From assembly GCF_008123515.1 (NCBI RefSeq), contig NZ_VSSR01000042.1:62001-126000 (forward strand): a stretch of 64,000 nt of DNA. Reading direction: 5' to 3'. Positions within the stretch are counted from its first letter, which is position 1, and every line of letters starts with the position of its first letter. The position numbers and the translations under genes were made by a program. Source of the DNA: Bradyrhizobium cytisi. GTDB lineage: Bacteria; Pseudomonadota; Alphaproteobacteria; Rhizobiales; Xanthobacteraceae. Under the pieces are notes generated by a model, which was not told the origin of the DNA, ran no database searches, and worked only from the letters and a program-made list of their open reading frames with translations. This document shows positions 15,988 through 24,080 of this stretch, piece after piece.

Positions 15988-16488
15988 TCAGCCGCGCATG
16001 ACACGCCCACGCGAGTTCGGCCGGTAGGCGAGGCGGCTGTGGCCGGCGCAATAGGACTGTCCGTCGTGCGCGGCGTTGCCGCAGAAGCAGAAATCCTCGG
16101 CGCCGGGCGTCGAGATCGGCCAGCGGCAACGGTTTTCGCCGAGCTCCATCAGCGAGCAGCGATTGGCCTCGTCGATCGGCCCGGTCGCGACAGGCCCATC
16201 CGCTTCGCCGTAGATCGTGGCGAGCATCTCAAATTGCAGCCGGGGCACCGCTTTTGGCGCGCGTGGGGCGCTAGGCCTGTTTTGATTCCTGTCTTGATTC
16301 CTATCCTGGAGCCTGCGTTCGTCGACCGAGCGGCCACGCGTGAGATTGAGGCGTGACAGCTTGCCGATCACGGCGTTGCGGCTGACGCCGATGTCGGCGG
16401 CGATCTCGCGGCAGGACAGGCCAGCCTCGAAGTGCTGCTTCAGAAGTTCGATGCGTTCGTTGGTCCAGGTTGGTGAGAGAACAGGCAT
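15988..16488 (-). CDS. gcrA: GcrA family cell-cycle regulator
   Basis: From ATG 16488 the protein has 166 residues. The N-terminus WTNERIELLKQHFEAGLSCR, followed by EIAADIGVSRNAVIGKLSRL, is the GcrA helix-turn-helix, and the C-terminal part has the Cys/His-rich zinc-ribbon-like motif (NRCRWPI, FCFCGN, YCAGHSRLAY). GcrA binds sigma-70 RNA polymerase at methylated GANTC promoters and controls S-phase genes in alphaproteobacteria. A linker unusually rich in Gln-Asn-Arg (DRNQDRNQNRP) joins the domains. An 8-residue-longer start at 16512 is possible but not conserved in type. The full set of motifs indicates a functional gene. Confidence 0.93.
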   Translation of the reverse strand: MPVLSPTWTNERIELLKQHFEAGLSCREIAADIGVSRNAVIGKLSRLNLTRGRSVDERRLQDRNQDRNQNRPSAPRAPKAVPRLQFEMLATIYGEADGPVATGPIDEANRCSLMELGENRCRWPISTPGAEDFCFCGNAAHDGQSYCAGHSRLAYRPNSRGRVMRG

Positions 16489-16560
16489 TGTAACGGTCCC
16501 AGGTTGCGACAATCGACCAACCGCAGCTCGAGATCCGTCCGCTTCACGTTCGGCGTGCGC

Positions 16561-16758
16561 TCACGTCCTGCCATTGTCGCGAATCGACAAAAGCCCGTCC
16601 TTGATGGCGAGACGGATGCCTTCCTCGATCAATGTCCGCGCGACGCCGGGAACGCTGGTGCCGTGGGTGCCCTGTCTCACCAACTTCTCCAGGTAGGTGA
16701 TGGTCGAGAGCGCCAAGGTTACGGGAATGCGGTCAGTCTCGGCTTTTTCGGTGGCCAT
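16561..16758 (-). CDS. Small ribbon-helix-helix-like protein
   Basis: A 65-residue protein, MATEKAETDRIPVTLALSTI, followed by YLEKLVRQGTHGTS and VPGVARTLIEEGIRLAIKDG. The pattern of a short beta strand followed by two helices, the second starting after GTSVPGVA, is that of CopG/Arc-type ribbon-helix-helix DNA-binding proteins. No toxin partner gene is next to it; gcrA lies downstream on the same strand. It may be a stand-alone regulator. The ATG at 16758 has a weak purine-rich sequence (AAGAGG) rather far upstream. Confidence 0.6.
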   Translation of the reverse strand: MATEKAETDRIPVTLALSTITYLEKLVRQGTHGTSVPGVARTLIEEGIRLAIKDGLLSIRDNGRT

Positions 16759-16958
16759 GGCCCGAACGCTAGCCTCTTACTCGGGTACATAAAAGTAACG
16801 ATTAAGACTCTATTTAGGTTCAGGGGCAGAAGTCAAATGCAGGCTGAGCCCATCGCTTAGCCCGTTGGAATCGCGAACGAAATCAGACGTGATTCAGCGC
16901 GCCGCCGGCATGTCCAGGCGGTGGGCGCGCGTGGAGTGGTCAGGAAGTGCCGGCGCGG

Positions 16959-17900
16959 TCAGCCGTGCACGATCGCCTTTTCGATCATGCAATGGATGCC
17001 CTTGGAGCCGTTGACGGTCTGGGTCACCCGCAGATCGGCCGCGAGACTGCACAGTGTATATGCGTCCTCGCGCGACAGGTTTCGCGTCTCGCCAAGCAGC
17101 ACGATCATGTCGCGCAGCGCCCGCACCGCGCATTGGTCGAGGTCGGGGTCCATCGCCATGGTCATGTAGTGGGTCGTCGTCTCCGCGCGCGGATAGTCGA
17201 ACCGCAAATCCTTGCGCAGCGTCAGCCGGAAGCGGCCCTGCAACGCCGTTTCGATCGCGGTGACGCAGACCTCGCCGTCGCCCTGCACGCCATGACCGTC
17301 ACCGCAGGAGAACATCGCGCCCGGGACGAACACCGGCAGATACAACGTCGCGCCGGCGCCGAGCTCCTTGTTGTCGAGATTGCCGCCCATGGCGCGGGGA
17401 ACGAGCGAGGAGATGCGGCCCCAGGCCGGCGGCGGCGAGACGCCCATCACGCCGAAGAATGGTTTTAGCGGCAGGTCGAGGCCCCACGGCATCCGGCCGA
17501 CCATCCGCGACCGGTCCAGCGGGATGTTGAGGATTCGTGTCTCGTGGAAGTCGTCGGGCAGGGTGCCGGACAGCGGCTTGATCATGTTCCAGCCCCAGTC
17601 CTGGCGGAGCTGGACGTCGAGGATCTCGACTGCGAGCACATCGCCGGGCTCGGCGCCTTCGACCGCGATCGGGCCGGTCAGGATGTGGCCGGGAAGCATG
17701 CGCTCGTTTTTGGCATGAACCTCGAACATCTCCGGCGGAATGTGAAACTTGCTGCGGTCCGGCAGCATGTCCGGGCCGCCGCTGATGGTATCGACGGTCA
17801 CCTCATCGCCGCTGGCGATGGTGAGGGCGGGCTTGAGCGCGGCTTCAAAGAAGCCCCAATGGCAGGTTTCGGGACTTGAATGCAGGTGATGATGGGTCAT
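16959..17900 (-). CDS. Acetamidase/formamidase family protein
   Basis: A 313-residue protein of the FmdA/AmdA family. N-terminus MTHHHLHSSPETCHWGFFEA, then SGDEVTVDTISGG, GPIAVEGAEPGDVLAVEILD, MGGNLDNKELGAGATLYLPV and SCGDGHGVQGDGEVCVTAIE, all typical of the family beta-sandwich with its metal/active-site Asp, His and Glu. It hydrolyses short amides (formamide, acetamide) or related compounds to ammonia and acid in the cytosol. No amide transporter or regulator is adjacent, so the natural substrate is not clear. ATG 17900 is the family-like start. Confidence 0.9.
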   Translation of the reverse strand: MTHHHLHSSPETCHWGFFEAALKPALTIASGDEVTVDTISGGPDMLPDRSKFHIPPEMFEVHAKNERMLPGHILTGPIAVEGAEPGDVLAVEILDVQLRQDWGWNMIKPLSGTLPDDFHETRILNIPLDRSRMVGRMPWGLDLPLKPFFGVMGVSPPPAWGRISSLVPRAMGGNLDNKELGAGATLYLPVFVPGAMFSCGDGHGVQGDGEVCVTAIETALQGRFRLTLRKDLRFDYPRAETTTHYMTMAMDPDLDQCAVRALRDMIVLLGETRNLSREDAYTLCSLAADLRVTQTVNGSKGIHCMIEKAIVHG

Positions 17901-17937
17901 TTGCCGCGTCCAATCGGTTTCATCAGAACTTGTCGTG

Positions 17938-18030
17938 AGATCCTGTTATGCAGATCCTGTTATGCCCCGGCTTGACCCGGCAATCGATCCTCTCCCAAGA
18001 AGATTTCTGAATGGGCGGACGGGTCAAGCC
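17938..18030. repeat. Tandem 14-bp repeat and palindromic intergenic repeat
   Basis: AGATCCTGTTATGC occurs twice in exact tandem (17938-17951, 17952-17965). It runs into an inverted repeat with arms GGCTTGACCCG (17969-17979) and CGGGTCAAGCC (18020-18030). The second is a common interspersed palindrome of this genus. Confidence 0.7.
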
Positions 18031-18062
18031 CGCGCACCACGATCATTTCAGCGAGGTTTCTC

Positions 18063-18866
18063 CTGTATTTCATTCTTTCCAAGACGTTTGGTGCCGCAGT
18101 GGTGCCGATCAATCTTCTGGTCGAACTCGGGATCATCTCGGTCGTGCTGATGGCAACGCGCTTTGCCGGGCTCGGCCGGAAACTGGCCGCGACCACGCTG
18201 GTTCTGCTCGCGCTCGCCGCGTTTTCTCCGCTCGGCAATTTGCTGCTCTATCCGCTGGAGTCGCGCTTTCCCGCGTGGGATCCGTCGCGCGGTGTCCCCG
18301 ACGGCATCGTCGTGCTGGGCGGCTCAGTCGATACCGATCTGTCGGCAGCACATCACACGCCGGTGGTCTCGCACGCGGCCGATCGCCTGCTTGCGCCCGC
18401 CGAGCTTGCGCGCCGCTACCCGAATGCGCGCATCGTCTTTACAGGGGGCTCTGGCAACCTGGTCGCAACGGGCGCCAGGGAAGCCGACTATTCTGCACCC
18501 ATCCTGGAAAATACCGGCATACCCAGAGAACGCCTGATCCTGGAGCGCGAGTCACGCAACACGTACGAGAATGCGATCTTCACGAAGCGGTTGGTGGCGC
18601 CGAAGCCGGGCGAGCGCTGGCTGCTGGTTACCTCGGCCTATCACATGCCGCGTTCGATCGGAATTTTCCGCAAGGCTGAATTTGACGTCGAAGCCTATCC
18701 CGTGGACTGGCGGATGGGCGGACGTGACGATCTGTTCTCTTTCACCAATGTGGGCGCGGACGGTCTCGGCCGGACCGATACGGCTATGCGCGAATGGATC
18801 GGGCTTGTGGCCTCCCGCCTCGTGGGCCGGACCAGCGAGTTGCTTCCCGGGCCGGCCAAGGACTAG
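18063..18866 (+). CDS. YdcF/DUF218 family membrane protein, probable CTG start
   Basis: The frame has no ATG/GTG/TTG before GTG 18099, but family members start ~12 residues earlier with a hydrophobic FxLSKxxG segment. Exactly that sequence (YFILSKTFGA) precedes the GTG, and a CTG at 18063 lies 6 nt after GAGG, so a CTG start giving ~267 residues is proposed. Two N-terminal membrane segments (to ~residue 60) precede the DUF218 domain: PDGIVVLGGSVD, ARIVFTGGSGN, ESRNTYENA and TSAYHMPRSIGIFRKA. The family (E. coli YdcF, SanA, ElyC) is linked to envelope biogenesis and lipid-carrier metabolism. If CTG is wrong, translation begins at 18099. Confidence 0.82.
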   Translation: MYFILSKTFGAAVVPINLLVELGIISVVLMATRFAGLGRKLAATTLVLLALAAFSPLGNLLLYPLESRFPAWDPSRGVPDGIVVLGGSVDTDLSAAHHTPVVSHAADRLLAPAELARRYPNARIVFTGGSGNLVATGAREADYSAPILENTGIPRERLILERESRNTYENAIFTKRLVAPKPGERWLLVTSAYHMPRSIGIFRKAEFDVEAYPVDWRMGGRDDLFSFTNVGADGLGRTDTAMREWIGLVASRLVGRTSELLPGPAKD

Positions 18867-18922
18867 AACAGGCCCGAGAGGCCCAACAAGAGGCGCCGGA
18901 ATCGGCGCGCCGGGAGGATGCC

Positions 18923-19705
18923 ATGCAGCAGCAAGCCGCTGATACGATCGATCTTGCCGGCCTGGTGGCCGATCTCAACAGCCTGCTGCGGCTGAAGACA
19001 ACGGTGATCGGCATGAAGCTGTTCGCGCATGCCGCGGACATGGAGGCGATCCCGAAGATCAGGCGGCCGAATGCGGTCCACACCACCGACCAGATCGTCA
19101 GCATGGCCTCGCGCCTGGGGTGGACCGTCGGCATTACCGGCGACGATCTCGTCGGCGCGCAGTGCCGCGCTGTGATCGGGCTCAGCCCGCAGGACGAGAA
19201 ATGGCTTGCCGGCGAAAATTATGTCGGCGTCTGGCACGGCACCGCGGAGGATGCGCGCAAGCGCCAGGAGGCACTGGACGTGGTTCCGTTCGGGCAATAT
19301 CAGGCGCTCGCGGTCAGTCCGCTTGCGAGCGGGCGGCTCGATCCGCCCGACATCTGCCTCGTTTACGCGACGCCCGGGCAGATGATCATCCTGATCAACG
19401 GGCTGCAATATACCGGCTACAAGAAGTTCGAATGGGGTGTGGTCGGCGAGACCGCTTGTGCGGATTCCTGGGGGCGGGCGCTCAAGAGCGGCGAGCCCAG
19501 CCTGTCCTTGCCATGCTATGCCGAACGGCGCTATGGCGGCGTGCCGGACGAGGAGATGCTGATGGCCTTGAAGCCTGCGCATCTCGCCAAGGCGATCGAG
19601 GGCATGAAGGCGCTGGCCAGGAACGGCCTGCGCTATCCGATTCCGCCCTATGGGATTCAAAGCGACGTCCGCGCCGGCATGGGCGTGAGTTACGCCAAGA
19701 AATAA
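18923..19705 (+). CDS. DUF169 family protein
   Basis: From ATG 18923 (after GGGAGG) the protein has 260 residues beginning MQQQAADTIDLAGLVADLNS. It matches the DUF169 pattern: LRLKTTVIGMKLF, then a conserved block around CRAVIGLSP, VGVWHGTAED, DICLVYATPGQMIILINGLQ, a Cys in GETACADSW and a closing PPYGIQSDVRAGMG. The family is uncharacterised; cysteine and purine-like pockets are conserved in it. It is 9 bp upstream of two reductase genes, so all three may be one operon. Confidence 0.8.
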   Translation: MQQQAADTIDLAGLVADLNSLLRLKTTVIGMKLFAHAADMEAIPKIRRPNAVHTTDQIVSMASRLGWTVGITGDDLVGAQCRAVIGLSPQDEKWLAGENYVGVWHGTAEDARKRQEALDVVPFGQYQALAVSPLASGRLDPPDICLVYATPGQMIILINGLQYTGYKKFEWGVVGETACADSWGRALKSGEPSLSLPCYAERRYGGVPDEEMLMALKPAHLAKAIEGMKALARNGLRYPIPPYGIQSDVRAGMGVSYAKK

Positions 19706-19714
19706 AGGTCGACC

Positions 19715-20893
19715 ATGAGCTCTGCGAAATTCGACATCGTCGTCTACGGTGCGACCGGTTTCACCGGTCAGCTCGTCGCTGAATATCTGACTCGGCATTA
19801 TAAGAGCGACAAGACACTCAAATGGGCGATGGCGGGGCGCAGCCTTGGGAAGCTGAAATCGGTGCGCGATGCGATCGGCGCGCCTGGCAATACGCAGCTC
19901 ATTGTCGCGGATGCATCGGATGCCGCCTCGCTGAAGGCGATGGCAGAGCAGACGATGTCGGTGATCACGACGGTCGGTCCGTATCAGCTCTACGGCGAGG
20001 AACTGCTCGCGGCCTGCGTCGCCACCGGCACGGATTATTTCGATCTCTGCGGTGAGCCGATCTGGATGCGGCAGATGATCGACAAGTATGAGGCGGCTGC
20101 AAAGGAAAGCGGCGCGCGCATCGTATTTTCCTGCGGCTTCGACTCCGTGCCGTTCGAGCTCGGTACGTTCTTCGTGCAGGAAGAGGCCAAACGCGTGTTC
20201 GGTGCACCGGCGTCGCGTGTAAAAGGCCGCGTGCGCGACATGCGCGGCACGCTGTCGGGCGGCACCGCGGCGAGCGCCAAGGCGACCTTCGATGCGGTCG
20301 CCAAGGACATCAGCCTCATTGCAATCCTGAACGACCCGTTCGCGCTGACGCCGGGCTTCTCCGGTCCGAAGCAGCCGAAGGGCAACAGGTCGCTGCTCGA
20401 GGAGGATCTGCAATCCTGGGCCGCGCCGTTCATGATGGCGCTGATCAACACCCGCAACGTCCATCGCTCCAACATGCTGATGGGCTTTCCCTACGGTCAG
20501 GACTTCGTCTACGACGAGATGGTTCTGACAGGTCCCGGCGAGAAGGGCGAGGCCAACGCCAAGCGCGTGATGGCGGCCAACGCCGAGAAGACTGGCCCGA
20601 GCGCGCCGAAGCCGGGTGAGGGACCGTCGAAGGAAGAGCGCGAGAACGGGCTCTTCAATCTGCTTTATGTCGCGATCGCGCCCGACGGCCGCATGGTCCG
20701 CGCCGGTGTCACCGGCGACCGCGATCCCGGCTACGGCTCGACCTCGAAGATGATCTCCGAATGCGCCATCTGCATGCTGCGCGACGTGACCGATGTCGCC
20801 GCCGGCTTCTGGACCCCGGGCGCAGCGATGCAGGACAAGCTGATCAAGCGGCTGCGGGACAATGCGGGGCTGACGTTCGCAGTGGAAGCATAG
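19715..20893 (+). CDS. Saccharopine-dehydrogenase-like reductase (trans-acting enoyl reductase family), copy 1
   Basis: A 392-residue protein with an N-terminal Rossmann motif FDIVVYGATGFTGQLVAEYL (GATGFTG), VGPYQLYGEELLAACVATG and a conserved FSCGFDSVPFELGTFFVQEE. The organisation is that of the saccharopine dehydrogenase NADP-binding family, which includes mycobacterial trans-acting enoyl reductases. The actual substrate is probably a CoA- or lipid-linked enoyl/keto group. Its neighbour at 20923 is a close paralogue with the same layout, so the pair arose by tandem duplication. Start ATG 19715 follows AAAGGTCGACC. Confidence 0.85.
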   Translation: MSSAKFDIVVYGATGFTGQLVAEYLTRHYKSDKTLKWAMAGRSLGKLKSVRDAIGAPGNTQLIVADASDAASLKAMAEQTMSVITTVGPYQLYGEELLAACVATGTDYFDLCGEPIWMRQMIDKYEAAAKESGARIVFSCGFDSVPFELGTFFVQEEAKRVFGAPASRVKGRVRDMRGTLSGGTAASAKATFDAVAKDISLIAILNDPFALTPGFSGPKQPKGNRSLLEEDLQSWAAPFMMALINTRNVHRSNMLMGFPYGQDFVYDEMVLTGPGEKGEANAKRVMAANAEKTGPSAPKPGEGPSKEERENGLFNLLYVAIAPDGRMVRAGVTGDRDPGYGSTSKMISECAICMLRDVTDVAAGFWTPGAAMQDKLIKRLRDNAGLTFAVEA

Positions 20894-20922
20894 GGTCTGC
20901 GATCCCCAAGGAGGCGTGATCC

Positions 20923-22098
20923 GTGTCCGCGAAGTTCGACATCGTCGTCTATGGCGCAACGGGATATACCGGCCAGCTCGTCGCCGAATATCTCGCCACG
21001 CACTACCTCGGTGAGGGGGCGCCGGCATGGGCGATGGCGGGGCGCAGCAGAGACAAGCTCGAATCCGTTCGCGACGCGATCGGCGCACCCGCGGACACAC
21101 CGCTCATCGTTGCGGATGCCGCCGATCCTGCGTCGCTGCGGGCGATGGTCGGTCAGGCGAAGCTGGTCGTCACCACGGTCGGTCCGTACCAGCTTTATGG
21201 GTCCGACCTGCTTGCCGCCTGCGTTGCGTCGGGTACCGACTACATGGATCTCTGCGGCGAGCCGATCTGGCTGAAGCAGATGATCGACAGGCATGAAGCG
21301 GCCGCCAGGACGAGTGGCGCGCGCGTCATATTCTCCTGCGGCTTCGACTCAATCCCCTTTGAGCTCGGTACGTTCTTCGTGCAAGAGGAAGCCAGGCGCG
21401 TGTTCGGAGCGCCGGCGCCGCGCGTCAAAGGGCGCGTCCGCGACCTCAGCTGGAAGTTCTCCGGCGGCACCTCGGCGAGCGCGAGGGTCACCTTCGAGGC
21501 GGTTGCGCAGGACCTCAGCCTGGTCTCGATCCTCAAGGACCCGTTTGCATTGACGCCCGGCTTCGAAGGACCCAAGCAGCCGCGTGGCAACAAGCCGGTT
21601 TTCGAGGAGGACCTGCAATCCTGGTCCGCCCCGTTCGCGATGGCGACGCTCAACACGCGCAACGTCCATCGCTCCAACATGCTGATGGGATTCCCGTATG
21701 GCAGGGATTTCGTCTACGACGAGATGGTGCTGACGGGAGCGGGGGACGAAGGACAGGTCAACGCCAGGCGCGTCATGGCCGCCAACAGCGAAAAGACCGG
21801 CCCCGAGGCGCTCAAGCCCGGTGAGGGACCGTCGAAGGAAGAGCGCGACAACGGCCATTACGACCTGCTTTATGTCGCGATTGCGCCCGACGGCCGTCAG
21901 GTCCGCGCGGCCGTGAAGGGCGATCTCGATCCGGGCTATGCCTCAACGGCGAAGATGGTTTCCGAATGTGCGATCTGCCTGCTGCGCGACACGCCGGATG
22001 TTCCGGCCGGGCTCTGGACCCCAGGCGCAGCGATGCAGCACAAGCTGATCAAGCGCTTGCGGGAGCATGCGGGGCTGACGTTCGCGGTGGAGAAGTAG
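20923..22098 (+). CDS. Saccharopine-dehydrogenase-like reductase, copy 2
   Basis: A 391-residue paralogue of the preceding gene; both share GATGxTGQLVAEYL, CGFDSxPFELGTFFVQEEA, NVHRSNMLMGFPYG and the ending AGLTFAVE. Differences cluster in the 60-100 and 180-200 regions (e.g. MRGTLSGGTAAS in copy 1 against LSWKFSGGTSAS in copy 2), suggesting different substrates. Translation starts at GTG 20923 after AAGGAGGCGTGATCC. Its stop lies 12 bp before a repeat element that separates it from a convergent FAD monooxygenase gene. Confidence 0.85.
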   Translation: MSAKFDIVVYGATGYTGQLVAEYLATHYLGEGAPAWAMAGRSRDKLESVRDAIGAPADTPLIVADAADPASLRAMVGQAKLVVTTVGPYQLYGSDLLAACVASGTDYMDLCGEPIWLKQMIDRHEAAARTSGARVIFSCGFDSIPFELGTFFVQEEARRVFGAPAPRVKGRVRDLSWKFSGGTSASARVTFEAVAQDLSLVSILKDPFALTPGFEGPKQPRGNKPVFEEDLQSWSAPFAMATLNTRNVHRSNMLMGFPYGRDFVYDEMVLTGAGDEGQVNARRVMAANSEKTGPEALKPGEGPSKEERDNGHYDLLYVAIAPDGRQVRAAVKGDLDPGYASTAKMVSECAICLLRDTPDVPAGLWTPGAAMQHKLIKRLREHAGLTFAVEK

Positions 22099-22110
22099 GT
22101 GCCTTCTTCG

Positions 22111-22248
22111 CCTCGCCCCGCTTGCGGGGAGAGGCCGACGCGCGGAACGCGCGGCGGGTGAGGGGGAGTCTCCGCGAGTGCAACTTTCACCGTTTTCGCG
22201 GAGGCAGCCCCTCACCCCGACCCTCTCCCCGTAAGAACGGGGAGAGGG
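22111..22248. repeat. Composite palindromic intergenic repeat
   Basis: The element nests several inverted repeats: CCCCGC-TT-GCGGGG (22116-22129); arms GGGTGAGGGG (22156-22165) and CCCCTCACCC (22208-22217) enclosing CTCCGCGA/TCGCGGAG; and a perfect 12-bp stem CCCTCTCCCCGT/ACGGGGAGAGGG with loop AAGA (22221-22248). It sits between two convergent genes and probably also ends their transcripts. It resembles interspersed repeats seen widely in Bradyrhizobium and Rhodopseudomonas. Confidence 0.8.
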
Positions 22249-22258
22249 AGGAGGACTC

Positions 22259-23455
22259 CTAAACCGCCCGCGCGTCGTACGCGTACATGAACTCCATGCT
22301 CTTCGATCCCAACGGCAACAGCCATTTCATCATCTGATTTCTCATCCAAGCGCCGGTGGCGCTGAATTCGCGCTTGCTGTTGCCGTTGCGGCGCGCCAGA
22401 ACAACGATCTTTTCCGCGCGGGGGCGCCGCTCGGCTTCGAAGGCCTGAAAGGTGGCGGTTAGCTCCTGACCCTCCTGCATCAGACGGGCGAGCCGCATCG
22501 CATCTTCCAGCGCGAGCGAAGCGCCCTGGCCGGCATGGGGGCTGGTTGCATGCGCGGCATCGCCGATCAGCAGCGAGCGCTTGCGTGACCAGGTCGGCAA
22601 GGTTGCGACGTCGAGCGTGTCGGTGACCACGATGTTCTCGGCTGCCTCGATGATGGCGGGGATCGGATCGTGCCAGCCGTGATGGAAGCCGCGCAGATGC
22701 TGCTTCAGCGTCGCCGCGTCGAGCGCACGGAACATCGCGGCATCCATGCCGTGCGCCGGCTGCGTGCTCCACCACATCACGCCGTCGCTCGGATCCGGGC
22801 TGCAATAGCCGTAGCCGAAGAAGCCGCTCTGCCCGAAGGTGGTCTCGACATGCCGGCCGATCGCGCGGCCGTCGAGCACGGCATGGGGCACGAAGCCGCC
22901 GAACCCGATCAGGCCGGTGTTGAACGGCGTTGGCCCGTCCGGCACCACCTGACGCCGCGTGATCGAATGCACGCCATCGGCGCCGATCAGGAGGTCGCCC
23001 TCGGCAGTGGTGCCGTCGGCGAAATAGGCGATGATCGGCTGGTCGCCGCGATCCTCGATCTTGATCAGGCGCTTGTCGAAATAGAGCGAGACACAGGCGC
23101 ACCAGGCCTTGTCGATCAGCATCTCGTTCAGCGTGGCGCGGCAGACATTGACCGCCGGCTGGCCGAAGCGCCGAGCCATGTCGCGGTTGATCGAGCCGAG
23201 CCTTCGGCCTTCTTGCGAATAGAAGTCAAAGGACTCTGCGATCGAACCGCGGCTGATCAATTCGCCAGCGAGCCCGATCTCGTCCATGATTTGCATGCCA
23301 TTCGGCGCGATCTGGAGACCGCCACCAATGCCCTTTGAGTAGGGCCAGGCCTCGTAGATCGCGGATTCGATGCCGGCGCGGCGCAGCAGGATCGCGGCTA
23401 CGGGCCCGGCGATGCCGGCGCCGATGATCAGGGCCTTGCGGGGACGATGAGGCAT
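22259..23455 (-). CDS. FAD-dependent aromatic-type monooxygenase
   Basis: A 398-residue flavoprotein monooxygenase (PHBH/UbiH fold). FAD-binding GAGIAGPVAAILLRRAG at the N-terminus, the second FAD motif GDLLIGADGVHS (DG motif) near residue 160 and LLIGDAAHATSPHAGQGASL (GD motif) near residue 295 are all present. It would hydroxylate an aromatic or similar small molecule using NAD(P)H and O2. It is divergent from a MarR regulator at 23553 with palindromes between them, so its expression is probably induced by its substrate. ATG 23455 is the natural start. The C-terminal helix MEFMYAYDARAV is family-like. Confidence 0.9.
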   Translation of the reverse strand: MPHRPRKALIIGAGIAGPVAAILLRRAGIESAIYEAWPYSKGIGGGLQIAPNGMQIMDEIGLAGELISRGSIAESFDFYSQEGRRLGSINRDMARRFGQPAVNVCRATLNEMLIDKAWCACVSLYFDKRLIKIEDRGDQPIIAYFADGTTAEGDLLIGADGVHSITRRQVVPDGPTPFNTGLIGFGGFVPHAVLDGRAIGRHVETTFGQSGFFGYGYCSPDPSDGVMWWSTQPAHGMDAAMFRALDAATLKQHLRGFHHGWHDPIPAIIEAAENIVVTDTLDVATLPTWSRKRSLLIGDAAHATSPHAGQGASLALEDAMRLARLMQEGQELTATFQAFEAERRPRAEKIVVLARRNGNSKREFSATGAWMRNQMMKWLLPLGSKSMEFMYAYDARAV

Positions 23456-23499
23456 TGGCTTGCTCCCGACGTTTCCGTGATGCTAGGAAAAATTACGGT

Positions 23500-23542
23500 C
23501 ACTAAATCTCTTAGTGGCTAAGATATATATCGACTAAGAGAT
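23500..23542. promoter_or_regulatory. Overlapping MarR-type operator palindromes
   Basis: ATCTCTTAGT (23506-23515) recurs inverted as ACTAAGAGAT (23533-23542), enclosing an AT-rich core that could be a -10 element (GATATATATCG). CACTAA/TTAGTG (23500-23505, 23511-23516) and TTAG-TGG-CTAA are further palindromes built from the same half-site TTAGT. They fill the 97-bp gap between the MarR and FAD monooxygenase genes. Confidence 0.6.
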
Positions 23543-23552
23543 GAGGTGAGCC

Positions 23553-24080
23553 TTGTCAAGGGCGAAGGCGCGCACGGCACTACTGGGAGAATTGGAAGAG
23601 GCGATGCGGCGGTCGTCCGCGCAGGGCGTGCTCTATGGGCAAGCCGTTGCGAACGTGGCCGGAATTGCCAATTCCGACCTCGAATGCATGGACATCCTCT
23701 ATCTCGAGGGACGCGTGACCGCGGGTCGGCTTGCCGAGGTCACGGGGCTCACGACCGGCGCCATCACCGGCGTAGTCGACCGGCTCGAGAAGGCAGGCCT
23801 CGTGCGCCGCGAGCGGGACGAGGCCGATCGCCGTAAGGTTTACATCGCCGTCGTGCCGGAGACCGCCATGAAGATCGGCGAGCTCTATGTGCCGATGCAA
23901 CAGGCGATGGAGAAGGTCTGGAACGCCTATTCCGACGAGGAACTGCGCCTGCTGCTGCGTTTCGCCAACGAGGGCTACAAGGGCGTGCTTGCGGCGACCG
24001 CTGCACTGAAGGGCCTGCTCGACACGCCGCCGGAGAAGCGGCCCGCGCTCAAGCTGAAGAAGCATCCTCGCCAGACTTGA
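23553..24080 (+). CDS. MarR family transcriptional regulator
   Basis: A 175-residue winged-helix protein starting at TTG 23553 (GAGGTGAG just upstream). Family features: DLECMDILYLEGRVTAGRLA, the recognition helix TTGAITGVVDRLEKAGLVRR, wing DEADRRKVYIAV, and C-terminal dimerisation helices. It lies divergent from a FAD monooxygenase and shares an operator region with it, so it most likely controls that gene in response to an aromatic or related ligand. Its last 32 bp overlap the 3' end of the convergent O-antigen-ligase-like gene, so the two transcripts are complementary there. Confidence 0.9.
   Translation: MSRAKARTALLGELEEAMRRSSAQGVLYGQAVANVAGIANSDLECMDILYLEGRVTAGRLAEVTGLTTGAITGVVDRLEKAGLVRRERDEADRRKVYIAVVPETAMKIGELYVPMQQAMEKVWNAYSDEELRLLLRFANEGYKGVLAATAALKGLLDTPPEKRPALKLKKHPRQT

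Noticed and set aside
18863..21100. 745-residue frame opposite the DUF169 and reductase genes
   Set aside because: It is antisense to three well-supported genes and Arg/His-rich, without domain features.
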